Assembly: GCA_001662425.1 (NCBI GenBank)
Contig: BDDC01000086.1
Location: 1-64,000, forward strand
Reading direction: 5' to 3'
Source: Chlamydomonas sphaeroides
Lineage: Eukaryota; Chlorophyta; Chlorophyceae; Chlamydomonadales; Chlamydomonadaceae
DNA length: 64,000 nt
Positions within the stretch are counted from its first letter, which is position 1. Every line of letters begins with the position of its first letter. Position numbers and translations under genes: made by a program. Positions 1 through 12,600 of the stretch are shown here, piece by piece. A model generated the notes under the pieces. It worked only from the letters and a program-made list of their open reading frames with translations. It did not search any database and had not been told where the DNA came from.

Positions 1-1531
1 GCTGCAATGGAGCTCTTGTCTCGAGCAACACATGAAGGCAGTGATAACCACCGTGCAGCATATCATTAATAATGTTGCGCAGAACCATGCTTTGGTCACC
101 ATGTTCATGTCTTCCCTGCCAGGAGCGAATCTGCTGCCTGCAGGAGCTGCATTGACCCCTATCAGGAGGTTCAACTCAGGAACCCATCCGCAGGGGCCGC
201 CCAAAGCTCAGGAGTAGTCACACATAGGACAGCACTTCCAAGCTGGGTGTCACCCCTCTAGCTCGGCGCTACTCTCTTGCGTACCTGCCGCTCATCACTT
301 CACGACAGCTCACCAGGCACTCGGGTACTGGTGACTCCAGTACAATGGGGCCTCTGTGGTTGCTTGGCCCGACGCCCAACCCATGATGCTGGTCAGGATA
401 AAATAAACAAACTAACTAGGTGCTGGACTGACCATAGTGGGGTCACGGCCTCATGCGCACCAGCCACCAAGATCCAGTACGTCAAGGAAAGAGCAGGTCG
501 ATGCGGGGGCCTGGGGGAGCGCCATGGGGAGGCGTAGGGCATTCTCAAGGCGTGGCTCGCGATTGCGGGCTAGGGAATGGGTGCGTCAGGCTGCCGTTGC
601 TCTCTGCTCCACGCCGCTGGCTCCTCCTGCGGCTCCCCGGCTGGGTCAGACGCCGTTATTACGGTTGGGTAATCGTTGCCATCACGGCCGCCTGCTAGGG
701 CTGTCGTCCGCTTATTTAGCATTTGCGTGCCGATACTGCTACATACGCTGTCGGCATAGGGGCCGGTGGTCCCAGCCCCACTGACCACGCGGCACTTGCT
801 GCCAGCGCCGCTAGCTACCACATGCCTCGTCCCGGCTCTCAAGGCCGGCACTGCCGAGGCCTCATCGGGTCCCCCGTGCTAGCTGCCGCCCAGCTCCAAC
901 CCCTCGTCTGCACCCTACGTTTGCTCTTGTCAGGGCCACTCAACACGAGTCCAACAACAGCAAAAGAGAGTCGCGCTTGGTGCCACGCCAGGCTGATTGT
1001 TGCAATCGTTGTAGCTGCGGCAGCACGTCCCATGTGGCCACATGTAATCGGGGGGCACGTTCTGGTATGGTAACTGTATGTACGTACCCAACCCAACGAC
1101 GGATGACCCCACCCCTAGATCTAAGCAGAAACGGCTCCAGGGTCCAGCAGCGGTGCCATGGCTATACAGGTATCTGCTTGGAGATGTGGTCAAGGTTTTT
1201 GTACTCCGTCCCCTGTCGAAAGGACACCTCTGTACTCTGAGCGGGCTGGACCGGGCCACCCCTCGGCCCTTGGCTCCATAACCCCCATGTGGCTACCGTG
1301 TGAATGGCTACATAACATACCCCAGTTCATGTTTTACACATTTATACATAATTCAAGGGGCCTGCCTAATCAACAAACTGTTTGGGGGCTGCAAAAATGA
1401 TCAAGGGACGGGCAGGAGAATCTTCGGCGGCTGCAAAAACAAAAACCGCGCACGCCAGGGTTTGTGTAAGGCATGCGTGCCGTACAAGCCCTTCATGCCA
1501 CGTACTTTGCGCACCAGCCAACGCTTTGGCA

Positions 1532-1536
1532 TTACA
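1532..1536 (-). terminator. Candidate polyadenylation signal TGTAAT
   Basis: TGTAA(Y) is the usual polyadenylation signal of volvocalean algae. This is the nearest minus-strand copy downstream of the stop at 2958. At 1.4 kb it is far from the stop, so the call is weak. A second copy (TGTAAA) lies at 1334-1338. Confidence 0.25.
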
Positions 1537-1844
1537 TGGCAGATAGTGGGGGCGGCTCTCAGCAACACCCAGGCAAGGCAGGGGCCGGCAAGGGAGGCGG
1601 GGGGCAACGGGAAGGCCGCGCAAGGCTGTGTGGGGGGCTCGTAAGGCAGGCGCATGTTGTGCCTGCGATTCCTGTTGCTGCATCATGTCCGGTAGAGTCA
1701 GGACGGACGCTGGCTCATGCGGGGGCAGCAAAACGCGGCGGGAGGCGGCGCCAGGGGCGGGGTCGTGATTGGAAGCTGCAAGCTGGTGTGCCGCGCTGTA
1801 TGTGCCCTGCGAATTCTGGGCCCTGCGAAAACCTTGAAGGTTTG

Positions 1845-1882
1845 CGCAGGAAACTGTTTCACGGAAACCAAGGTTTCCTGCG
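1845..1882. repeat. Inverted repeat CGCAGGAAAC / GTTTCCTGCG
   Basis: A perfect 10-bp inverted repeat (1845-1854 with 1873-1882) encloses an 18-bp spacer that itself contains alternating GTTTC/GAAAC elements. AAACTGTTT also occurs near 1377 and 2147. This could be a remnant of a small inverted-repeat element; no target-site duplication was identified. Confidence 0.55.
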
Positions 1883-2720
1883 TTCGGCCTTGAGCGTGTG
1901 TCCCACCATTGGGCGGGGGACGGTGTGTTGTGTTCGTGTCGTACGGCGTCTTAGGCGCGGTCGCTGTTTGGCGCTTTTTTTTGCAAGTCTCTTACGGATC
2001 CGTAACCGTTGTGCTAGCTGTGCAACACCGCTTGGTCCCTCACAGCTTCTCGGCGGTCCCGGGCTCGCCCTCTCCAAAAAGACAACTTATCTCGCAGGTA
2101 CCCTCCCAGCGTCAGCTCTTTCAGCGGTAAGGACGCAATGCGGGAAACTGTTTGGGCCGTGCGACAAACTTTCAGCACGAAAAACATGAAAAGGGATTAC
2201 GGTACGCCCGTGTTCGTTCAGCTTCGGAGAGGCTGATATGCGGTGACACTCCCTTGTTTCCATTTTAATGTGTATCCACAGATCCCGCTGCGCTTCGAAG
2301 GAGTAAGGTGCTGATAGACAACTACAAACGTTTCCTTGGGGCCACACGCGGCTCCAACAGGAGGTCCATCGTATACCAGCAGATGCAGCATCTGCGCACC
2401 ACCATTGCACAAAAGCATAAGGTTTAGTATAAGTGGGGCATGCCAAGTTCACGGAAGACAGGCGACAATGTGCGTCGGGGAAGGGCCCTGACAAGCACCC
2501 TTGGTTGTTGGGGGTGATTAGTAGTGCACGACAGCCTCGCTGAGGAAGGCCGTTTCAGGATGCGCGGTGTATGAGTAAGAAGAGTATGCGCCGGTGCTGT
2601 AATTGATGTTAGGGACCAGGTGATCACCACATGGCGCAATGCGCCGTCTAGCTCCTCAGCAAGGATAAATACGAGTGCGAAGTACGCTCGCAGCCAGGCG
2701 GGACCCAGCCCAGCACTACC

Positions 2721-2760
2721 GCACCTGCTGCCGTGACGCTGGAGCGTCTTCAGCAGGTGC
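2721..2760. repeat. Perfect hairpin in the 3' flank
   Basis: GCACCTGCTG (2721-2730) pairs perfectly with CAGCAGGTGC (2751-2760), and inside it GACGCT (2735-2740) pairs with AGCGTC (2743-2748). This leaves a GG loop and a small internal loop (CCGT/TT). It lies about 200 bp after the stop, probably in the 3' UTR, where it would form a stable RNA stem of 16 pairs. Confidence 0.7.
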
Positions 2761-2957
2761 AAGCAAACCGGCATGCTTGCGTCGCATAACGAACCGAACA
2801 ACCACAACAACCGAACGCATAAAGGATGCGCTAGCGAAATAGATGAGTAGAACACGCGCAAAGCAAATGTCTAGATCCGAGGCATACTCGACATGGCAAA
2901 GGCGGGGGCACTCGGATGGTCTCTCAAAGCGCAGCAGTGAGAATGAAACGTACTAAT

Positions 2958-3656
2958 CTAGGCGCTGCTGCCACTGCCGCTGCGCCCAACGGTCTGCGGG
3001 AGCAGCGTCGCCTGCCGCGTGCGGGCCGCCGCACGGTGGCTCTGGCTGTTGGCGCGGCGATGGAGGCCGAAGATCATCACCAAGCCCATCAGGCCGACCG
3101 CGTTAATGGTCAGCATGAGCACCACCAGCAGGAAGACGCCCAGCAGCGGGCTGCCGCGGAACCATGACTCGGCCAGGGAGGTCATGGACCAGGACTTGGC
3201 TTTTGCAGCAGTTGCAGCAGGCGACTGCTCCATCGCCTTGCGGCGGGCCGCGGGGTCGGCTGGTGCGGTGCCTGCAGCGGCCGCGCCGCCAGCGGCAGCG
3301 TCCTGCTGCTCCCCTGGCTGCTGCTGCAGTGCGGCGGTGCTGGCCAGCAGCGCGGCCTGCTCCTCGTCGTGCGCCAGCAGAGCCTGCCTGACCTCGTGCA
3401 TACTGTCGACCCAGTGCTCGGCTAGGCCCATGCTGGCGGCGATGCGCATGGCCTCATCGCTGGCCACATCCCACTCCTCCTCCGTGACGCCCTCCAACGC
3501 CTGCTCGTCCAGGGCCGCGGGTGCCTGGATGTCGCGCAGGGGGCCCAGTGACTTCTTGATGGCGGCGCCCAAGCAGCTGCTCTCGTCCCGAGCCATGGCG
3601 GCCACACGGGCGGCATGGCCGGCAGCGTTGAGGCCACTGGCCGCCAGCTCCACCAG
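2958..3656 (-). CDS. Last coding exon: coiled region, single transmembrane helix, short basic cytoplasmic tail
   Basis: The acceptor GTGCCACAG before 3656 gives a phase-0 junction to the exon ending GLSVI at 3875. The exon encodes about 232 residues: LVELAASGLNAAGHAARVAA, an acidic helical stretch (ALEGVTEEEWDVASDEAMRI), and an Ala/Gln/Gly-rich linker (AALQQQPGEQQDAAAGGAAA). A hydrophobic span of about 28 residues follows (PLLGVFLLVVLMLTINAVGL, then MGLVMIFG). It ends with a tail of about 35 residues rich in R/S (HRRANSQSHRAAARTRQ) at the stop codon. It is a type I membrane topology: the modules to the right would be outside the cell. No ITAM, kinase or sorting motif is obvious in the tail. 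Confidence 0.85.
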   Translation of the reverse strand: MVELAASGLNAAGHAARVAAMARDESSCLGAAIKKSLGPLRDIQAPAALDEQALEGVTEEEWDVASDEAMRIAASMGLAEHWVDSMHEVRQALLAHDEEQAALLASTAALQQQPGEQQDAAAGGAAAAGTAPADPAARRKAMEQSPAATAAKAKSWSMTSLAESWFRGSPLLGVFLLVVLMLTINAVGLMGLVMIFGLHRRANSQSHRAAARTRQATLLPQTVGRSGSGSSA

Positions 3657-6600
3657 CTGTGGCACACGGGACACAAGCCAGGGCCGTGGGGCGGCCGAGG
3701 GCGGCAGGGAGTCAGGCGGCCAGAGACGCATGCGGACCATCAGCGAGGTCGTCGTGGACACCATGCTGCATCCCAGCCCCGTGCTGCTGCGTTGGCCGGT
3801 TGGGCCGGTCAGGCTGCGCGCGCGCGTGCGGCTGCAGCTCATGATACCAGTAGCGTGCGGCCGGTGGCACTCACGATGACGGACAGGCCCTCGTCCTTGA
3901 TGGCCTCCACGGTCTGCAGCGATGCTCCCGCCAGCTCCTCAGGGTCCATGCACTCGGCCAGCATGGCGTCCACGTCGCTTAGCAGACCGCGGCGTGCCAT
4001 GGCAACGGTCTCGAGGCGCTGAGCCAGCAGCTCATCTCCGTACTCGCGGAAGGCGCGGGCGGCTTCGAGCTGCGGGCGGGACAGAAACCACGCGCGTCCA
4101 AACAAGATCAGAGCTGAGTGAGCGAGCGGCGTCATCACAGGGCAGCGCCGTCGCAGCAAGTGTGTACGCGCCAGGGCGCCAGGGCTGGCAGCAGTGTGCT
4201 GCCGCTTTCGTGTGCGGCCACTGGTCAGGCGCTGACCTGGTAGGGCGCGGCCTCGTGGGCGAACAGCAGCCGGCGTGTGGCGTTGGCGGCCAGCGACCCC
4301 AGCGCCAGGCGGATCGTGACAGCGGCCTGGGTGGCCAGCGAGCCGACAACAAAGGTCACGTTGAGGCCCTCGGGCAGCGTGTTGCCCGAGGGGTCGGACA
4401 GGTTGCGCAGCAGCAGCGTGACGGGCCGGTTGGCAGCTAGCGTGGCGACGGATGACAGCGGGTGCCAGTTGAAGATCAGCGCTCGGTCCTCGCAGGTGGG
4501 GATGATGTCGCCTGTAGCGGCGGGAAGAGCGGGAGGGGGTTGGCATCACAACCGTGCGCCGTGCAGTGCGACATCATCAGCAGGTTCGATACAGGACGTG
4601 AGGGCCGTGGTATGGGCAGGCCGGGGCTAGCTGGGCTCCATGTGAGTCACGCACCCTGGGGCACCATGGTGCGGCTGCCGTTGGCCTGCAGCACGGAGGC
4701 CGTCCAGTTGAAGACGAAGGGCACGCGGCAGTCGAGCGGCTCCGTGAAGCCAATGGCGATGGGCTCGCCTGCGTGAGACACCGGAAGGCGTAAGCGGTAC
4801 AGGCACGAGCACAGCAATGCGTCAGCGTCAGCGGCATACCTGGTCAGATGATTGGCTGCCGATAACGCCTCGCTACACGCTATGCTCATATCATCACGGC
4901 TACACCCTGCCCCGCCCTCACCCGGCATGTACGTCATGTTGGGCCACAGCGAGTTGTAGACTGGGATGGGCGGCCGCGTGTCAATGCGGACAGTCACGGG
5001 CGGGCCCTCGACGCGGTTGTCACTTGTAGCACCTGTGGTGCGGCAGGGTGGCCGGGTGTACCCGGGGCAGGGGGCGTCAAACGAAGGCCATGACGTGCCA
5101 TTGCAGGAGGGTCGCCTGGGGTTCAGCCCCAGGCACACAGCTCGCGAGCCCAGATGGGTCGCACCGGTGAGGTCCGTGGTGCAAATGACGACCCAGCGAA
5201 TGACGTATTCGCCATCAGGCAGCCGCCACTGCGTGCGGCATCACAATTGACGCAGCAGGGTGCAGGCTTGAGCCAGGGGCGCAGGCAGTGTCACGGCACC
5301 ACCATGACGACCCCGGCCGCCAGTGGACAGATCCAGCACCCAACTCCCTCGTACGTAGTGCGCGTGCAGCGTCCACATCCCTCCCGCGAGCGCCTCTCAC
5401 CGTCTCCCAGTTGAACAGGCCGCGGCCCCAGCCATCCTCCAGCCGCACGAAGTTGACCACGGCGCGGTTGGGGAAAAGCAGCGGCGACCAGTTCGCACCG
5501 TCGCGCGAGGGGGTCATCATCTCGATCACGATCTGCAACACCAGCAGCCGCGGCGACAGACAGTGCACGTGCCGCTTGGTTGTGGATTGTGCCAGCCCAG
5601 GCGGCAATTGTGCACTGTCGGTGCTGTGGCGCATCCGCACGGCCCAAGATGTCCGTCATGCAGTGCCACTCGCGCTCACCCGGGACCTGCTGTCGACCGT
5701 GGCGTTGAGGCGACCCGTGGTATTCCAGCGAGACGACGGGAAGGCCGGGTTGGTCAGCTCCAAGGCAATGGTCTACATGGGGCAGGGAGACATAAGGAAG
5801 CGCCCGGGGTGTGGTAAGGGCAAAGGGGCCGGCGGGTGTTAACACCAAGGGGAACCAGACACGATTCCCCTCATGCTCGGAGGGCACATGCGGGACCTGG
5901 CTGGCCTTCCGGACAGCCGCCAGCCTTGTGGGCAACCTCTCACCCGCGACCGGGCCCGGTCAGCGGCGTTGTAGACAATGGTGTTGGGCATCGGCTGCGG
6001 GTGCAGGGGCGCGAGGTGGCAGCAGGCGATGAGCACAAGACATCAGCGTCGGGCGGGGGGTGCTGCTGCTCCCAGCACCACACGACATATCCCATGGTCC
6101 TCGTTCGGCTTTCGTGCACTTCGTGCGATGTCTAGTTTGTGTGTGAGCAGCACCGGCGGCCCCTCCCCTCGCCACTGCGGCCCGCTCACCCGCGTCCACT
6201 GCACTTGCGGGCAGGGGCTGTAGCAGCGCACGTTGATGGTGGTGCGGTCCAGCTCGCCTGCGGGTGTTGGCAGGGGCAGGGGGCAGCGCGCGGCAGCACG
6301 CCGATGAGGCCTCGCGGCAACGCAGCCATCCTGGTCGCCCCTGTGCTGCCTCAGCGGCCGGGCGGCAGCATAGCGCTCCTTGCCCCGCCACCATGCATGG
6401 CTGTCCGGATTGCTGCGTGCCGGGCATCATGGGACAGCTGCCCCAGCAGCAGCCCGGCCCCTTGCACGGCACGCACCCTCGCACAAGGGGCTGTTGGCGG
6501 TGATGACCATGGAGCCGCTGGTGTAGCGCTGGTTGCAGCGGGCTGACACCATGGCCTGCAGGCAGGAGGGCGGGGGGCCGGGGGGGGGTTGGGGGGAGAG

Positions 6601-9600
6601 AGGTTGGCATAGACGGCATGACACATACGGCTGCGCTCCGTCGAGAAGTCGCGTCATCCGTACTCAGGCAACTTCCCTTGATGCACGGGCAGCGCGCGTG
6701 CAGCGGCCCCTTTAGGCGGCAGTCGGTGCCGTTGCTCTGCCGCATGCTGCGTGGCACAGCGCCCGCACCTTGGTCTGGTTAGCGTAGGGGCCGGGCAGGT
6801 TCATTGGCGCGGGCTGGATCCAGGGCGCGCCCATGAAGTTGACGTAGAGGCTGTTGGTGTTGGTGCCGTGCTCGGGGGAGATCTGCACTGACACAGATTC
6901 ATCCGTGCCGGAGCGGTTCTCCAGCAGCAGCTCGACTGCGGGTGTTGGGCAGTGGGTCAAGGGCCATGGGCATGCGTCAGAGCGCAACGACGTGCGAGCG
7001 AAGGCCCAGGCGGCATGCGCGCGGCGCGCGACCTCTGGAGCCCAAGCGACCATTGCGACCGCCGACCGCGTCTCCCCGAACGTGCACTCACACAGCGCCT
7101 CGTCGCCCTGCTTCACATTCTCCTGCGGGCCGCCATCATGCGGTGCGGAAGCGTGCGGGTGCACGTCAGGTGGGGGTTGCAGCAAGGGAGCAGCCCCTTC
7201 GCTGATCCAACACGGAGAACCCTCAGCCCTCCGCATAACGCATGCGCACCCTTTGCACGCATGCACGCATGCGTTGCCCCACCCGGTGTGGCAGCCCCCG
7301 CACCCACCACCAAGTTCTGGTCGCCCAGCACACTCATGCGGGCGTCCTGGCGCTTCATGGTGCCCGGCACGTGCGGGCACTTGGAGCGGCCTGCGCGCAC
7401 ACACGGGGTCAGCAGGTCAGCAGGCCACAGCAGGTCGCAGCACCGGGGTGGGGGCGGCCAGCAAGGCAGCTGGCGGGGGCAGGCTGCTGCAGCCGCTGCT
7501 GAGCACGCACGGCAACACCACCGCCCCTCAGCCGCGGACGCTGCAAGCAGGTCAGCCCCCCAGACGCTGCGAGCGGCGAGGCCAGTAGCCCCTCACCAGC
7601 AAGTGTCTCGAACATGGGTGTGCCGAAGGCAAGGTCAGGCTTGACCTGCGCATATTGGGGCAGCGTTGCGTCGCAGTAGGTGGGTTAGCTCGGCACGGCA
7701 TTCACGCTGGCTGGCTGGAATGCAGCGGACTCGCCCCCAAGCAACAGCAGCACGACTCCTCAGACCCGCACGCTCCCGAGGCGACCTCCTGCCGCCCCAT
7801 CGCTAGCCAGGCACTGCACCAAACGCGTTCGCCAAGCATACTGGGCGCAGCATACGTTCATACCGCCACACATGCGATGCTGCTGATGATGCAACGCAGC
7901 GCCCACCTTGACCAGGTACTGGTCGCCCGCGTCCTTGTCCACCATTGTGAAGGCCACAACGCGGTCACGGTCGGTCTCCTGGTTCATGATGGACCCAAAC
8001 TCCAGCTCAAAGCCGTACGTGTTGGTGTCCTCTGACTTGAACCTGGGGGTAGGCCGCGATGGGTGACGCGAGGTCGGGCCAAGTGCTGACGCGCGGTGAC
8101 GCAGCAAAGCAGGGGTGCGGCTTGTGTGGTGGAATGGAAGGAAGGTGGCAGCCACCGCCGCGTGCTGTGTGCGTTGCCCCCAGCGGGCTGCACTCACTGG
8201 ATGCCGACGGCCGGGCCGCCCTCGCCGCCTCCCTTGAGCGAAAACATGTCCTTGAACTTGATCTTAAAGTGGACCTTGGTGCTCAGCGTGCTCTGCGTGG
8301 TGAGGCGGTACGTGTAGGCCGCGCCGCCTGCAGGGAGAGCATAGGCGGCGGGAAGGCGCGAGTGACGTGCGAAAGGACAGGAAGGCAGAAGGGTGGACGC
8401 CTGAGGGACGGATGGGGCGCCGAGCGCGGCCTATGCGGCATATGCACCCAGGCGCACCTCCCGAGAAGGAGATGGTGTTGAAGTCAATGCCGTACTCCTC
8501 CTGCAGCATGTCCAGCTGCTTGGAGGCCACGACTGCAGGGGGCAGTGGGCAGCAGCTGAGCGGTGGGGTGGGAGGCGCAGGTGTCTCGCACGGGACCATC
8601 TATATGGGCAGCCCGTGGAGATGCGGGCACGGGCCCGGGCGGCGGAAGGGCGAGCGGGTGGGTGGGTCAGAGCTTCGCAGGGCAAAAGGCCATTGCCTGA
8701 AGGGGGTGACTGCGCCGGTTGGCCGCAGAGCGCACCTCCTCCCATGGCGGCCCGCGCGTGGGGGTTGGTCACCACATCGCCCAGGCGGGTGGCGTTGTCG
8801 AGGTAGGCCTGGGGGCAATGGAGGCGTCCGTGAGAGCAGCGGCAGGCGGGTGGTGCGGTGGGCCTGGTGGGGGCGTCGCATGGCTCAACAGAGTACCTAG
8901 CAGCACCCTACGGGCGGCGGTCAGTTGCGACATGGCCGGACTATCGCACCTGTGCGCGGAGGCCCAGAGCCTGCAGCCTGCGAAGATAGGGTGAGCGCGG
9001 ATGGGGACAACGCATGCTCAGGCGCCACTGCGGCAGGCGTTGGCAGGGCGGCCCGAGGGCCGCGCCCCTCCCCGCTCATGCCCAGGACGCACCTCTCGGG
9101 GCCCTCGTAGTAGCCCTGCTTCCAGACCTTGGACGTCGTGAGGCGCTCCTTGTCGATGCCGCGGTCGTCGAAGCCCTCGGCGTACCTGGACGTTGGGGTT
9201 TCACAAACATTCGCAGGTTTGCAAGGGTGCAGGACCACTGCGGGACAGGCCAACCCCCACGCCAGCTTTCGTGTACTCTGCGTATGTATCTCGAGGGCAC
9301 ACGTGCAGCCCCGGAGAGACCCCCTCCTCGCACCTCTCCGGGTGGTCCTCCAGGCCATTCTGCCAGATGCCCTCCACGGTGCCCTGCACCAGGCCGTTGA
9401 TGTCCTGCTGCCCCACCTGTGAGTTGCGAAAGCACGCCCAGTGCCAGGCACCAAACGTGACGCAGCAACCTCGCAAGCCTCGGGAGCAGCTAGAGCAGCC
9501 GCGGACTCCATGTCTAGGCAGCTGAACCCACGCGAGGACACGCAGCACGTGCGGCTCGCGCCTTTCAAGTGCGGGATCGTCGTCCGCGGTCGCTAACCTT

Positions 9601-12600
9601 GTAGTTGGGCAGCGACTCGTCCTGCTCCGAGGCCAGCTTGGTGAGATCCTTGTGGATTTTGAGGATGTCGTTCCAGCCCTTGAGCCCGGAGCGCTGTGGG
9701 GTCACAATCACAGGCAAGCACATCACGCAGCGGGTGACGCACAGCCGCATAGGTGCACTGGCCAACTAGGCGCAGTAGGCGGAGCGGTATGCGGCAGCGT
9801 TCTACGATTAGTGAAGCCATGTTGCCCTGTGAATTGAAACCTGCCAAAACGACCGCTATTTCCCATCCAGCCCTGCACGCCCACCATATTGGCCAACATG
9901 CCCTCGTCGATCTCGACACGCGGCTTCCGGATTTCGGCCGCAATCTGCTTGTCGAGCTCGGGAATCACCGTCTTCTTAATGTGCGACACACTGCAGCGAA
10001 TATAGAGAGCAGCAAGCAGCAGCTCATTAGCGCTAGCGCAGCCTTTGCCCGGCCGCTGCCGCTACCGTTGCCGCTGCTGCAGAGCAGCAGCAGCTCCCTA
10101 CCTACTGCGAGGCACCGCCCTGCCCCCTCCTGCACCTGTGCCAGGCGGTTCCGTGCATGTTCTCCTTGAGGTCCCAACCGGGGATGCCCATGGTGGCCTT
10201 GGGCCGGCAAGTGGCAGTGTCGAGCACGAGCTTGTCCTGAGGGCGACACGGCAGGACAAGAGTCATGCAATTGTGAGCATGCCAGCATTGGGAGAGCGGG
10301 AGCATCGAGGTTGTGAGGTCGACGCACGTGAAAGCAGCTCAGCCTGCTTGACGCCGGAGAGAATGTGAAGCGGCGTGCCGCTCCAGACACGACCGCTATC
10401 CCAATCCAGGCAGCGTACCTGGATGATGAACATGATGGCGAAGGTAGGGGCCAGAATCATGTCGCCCTCGGGGCCGACGGAGCCGGGAAGCGGCAGAGCC
10501 GAGGTGGAGAAGCCCTCGCGGCGGCTGACCTTGATCTGCGGTGCGAGCGGCGCACGGCAGCAACACCAGCACACGGGCCGGTGCGTGAGTGGCAGCATGA
10601 CAGGGATGCGGACGGAACAGAGCTCACGTCGAACTGCGTAACACCATTCAATCAGCTGCAGGAGCGGAAGCAGCTGTGCGCAGGAGAGCACGCAGCTGTG
10701 CGCAGTCGTGCGCGGCTCACCAGGTAACCCGACTGTGCATCCATACGGTCCATGTTGAGCGGGGAGCACACGGTGGCAGCAGGCAAGGGTGCACGGCGGC
10801 GATTCAGCAGCAGGCGTTGCGTGTGCTCGGCACGCATCGAGCCACAAAGTCGCACCACCGCTCCCCATGCCGCAATATCGCACCTCATCGTCATCAGCGC
10901 TGGTCCACATCTGCTCAATCAGCGGGCGCACACTAGCGTCATTGCCGTCCATGGGATGCGAGCCAACATGCAACGCACACCGAGGCTGCAGGGTACCCAC
11001 CCAAAATGCTGCCCCTCACCTGCTCTGTTTCGATGCCAGACGTGCCCTTATCCTTAATTGCTGCAGCGCACGTACCCACGCCAGGAACGCCTGCGGCACA
11101 CTCATGATAAGTCAGGTCGCCGATACCGCAGACACCGCCACCACCACAACCACCAACTACTGCCGCCAGAGATCCATGGCGCCGCACCCAGCAACAGACA
11201 CAGCAGCAGACGGCCCAGCCCAACCCTCTCCTGCCCTGGGGAGGGAGCACAGCGTACCGGCGCAGACCTCCGTGTCGATGACGAAGCCGACCTCTGCGTG
11301 GGACGGGAGGCCGGCAGGCAGGGTGCCAGGGGGGGATCAATCAGCTGCTGGATGCTTGTCGAGGCACCACCACGGCGACACACGGCATCCTATCGGCGCC
11401 ACTTACGGATGGTGCTCTTGGCGCATGCTGGGAACTGCGAGCATTGGGGCACAGGCAAGACAGCGTTCAGTTCATGCAGGTAGAGATGTCGTTGGGCTCC
11501 AGATGGCATGGTGGGGTCTGGCATGTGACGGGTCCACGTACGGGTAACAGGCTGGTCATGGGCGCCCCATTCCTTCCAATACATGGTGGAACCTATAGCC
11601 GTATCCCGGTCGACCCACCATGTTGAAAGGGAACGTGGGGTTCACAGCAAACAATCCAGCGCCGTCGGGGTGGTACGGCTCGTACGTCGCCACTGGCCCG
11701 GATCCCCAATTCTTGTTGCCTGGCGCCATGACGTAGGGGTCCTGCAAGTGGGGCGGCGCGCATGCACTCACGTACGCACGCTACGCAAGCAACTGGCCCA
11801 CAGTCCGGGCACATCGCTTGCACTGCCTTCAGTGGCCGCACCCACCCTGTTGAAGGCGATGGCAAGGTTGGTTGGGTCCACCATGGCCACACCATTGGCC
11901 TTGAGGGTGGCGCCGTCAACGTCGTAGCTGCGGATGAGCTTTGCCATCACTGCGGCGTGGTGTGGCGGGCGGTACCATGTGACGGAAGTAGGGGCGCCGC
12001 GGCCTACCTCTTGCTTCGCCGCACGCGTCACCTCCGCTCCTGGCATGTCAACTGGGTGCGCTGCATAGACAAGTGGTGGCGCCGGCGACAGGTGGCACGG
12101 GCTTACGCTGTGCTGTCTGGTCGGAGGAGAGCGTCGCCAACTCGCCGCCCAGCCATGCGCTCATCTCCGGGTTCACCTCCCTGCGGTGGGCGAAGCCACG
12201 CCGTCGTCGATGCGCTGTGATTGCCAAGTAATTGGGCCCCAACCCCCTAGAAACAGCAACATGCATACCCCATCTAAGGCGCAAGCCGGGTCCGACCGTG
12301 ACGTGGTTCCGCAGCGCAAGCTCGCTCGCTGCCCGAGCGGCCGCATGGTGCGGGCTAGCACAGCACCTCGTGCGTCGCGTGCCCCGTCGTGCGCGTCATG
12401 CCACCGCGTCTAGCGCATAGCTCCGCTCCGCAAGCTCGTAGCGAGTGAGGGCAACTTACATGTCGCTCAGCTCAAAGATGGACCTGATCAGCTGCGTGAC
12501 GTTTGGTGTGCGGCGGAAGGACGAGCCAGCGCCCCGGCCCATAGCAAGGGTGCCGTCATAGGCGTCCTTGTTCACCGCAGACGGCGCGCTCTCCTCAACG

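Larger units (their letters stand above)
1..2957. other. 3' flanking / intergenic stretch without a recognisable gene
   Basis: No reading frame here resembles a known protein, and none shows splice-bounded coding composition like the region to the right. It must contain the 3' untranslated region of the giant gene. The first minus-strand TGTAA-type polyadenylation signals after the stop are only at 1532-1536 (TGTAAT) and 1334-1338 (TGTAAA), implying either a UTR of about 1.4 kb or a non-canonical signal. The stretch carries two hairpins and repeated AAACTGTTT motifs, described separately. Confidence 0.5.

Noticed and set aside
1..2900. Several small open frames at the left edge
   Set aside because: No homology, no codon pattern like the true exons, and no splice-bounded structure.
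3019..3879. Plus-strand 286-codon open frame
   Set aside because: It is opposite the last coding exon with its transmembrane helix; its Ser/Ala/Arg composition is that of GC-rich antisense sequence and no domain is visible.
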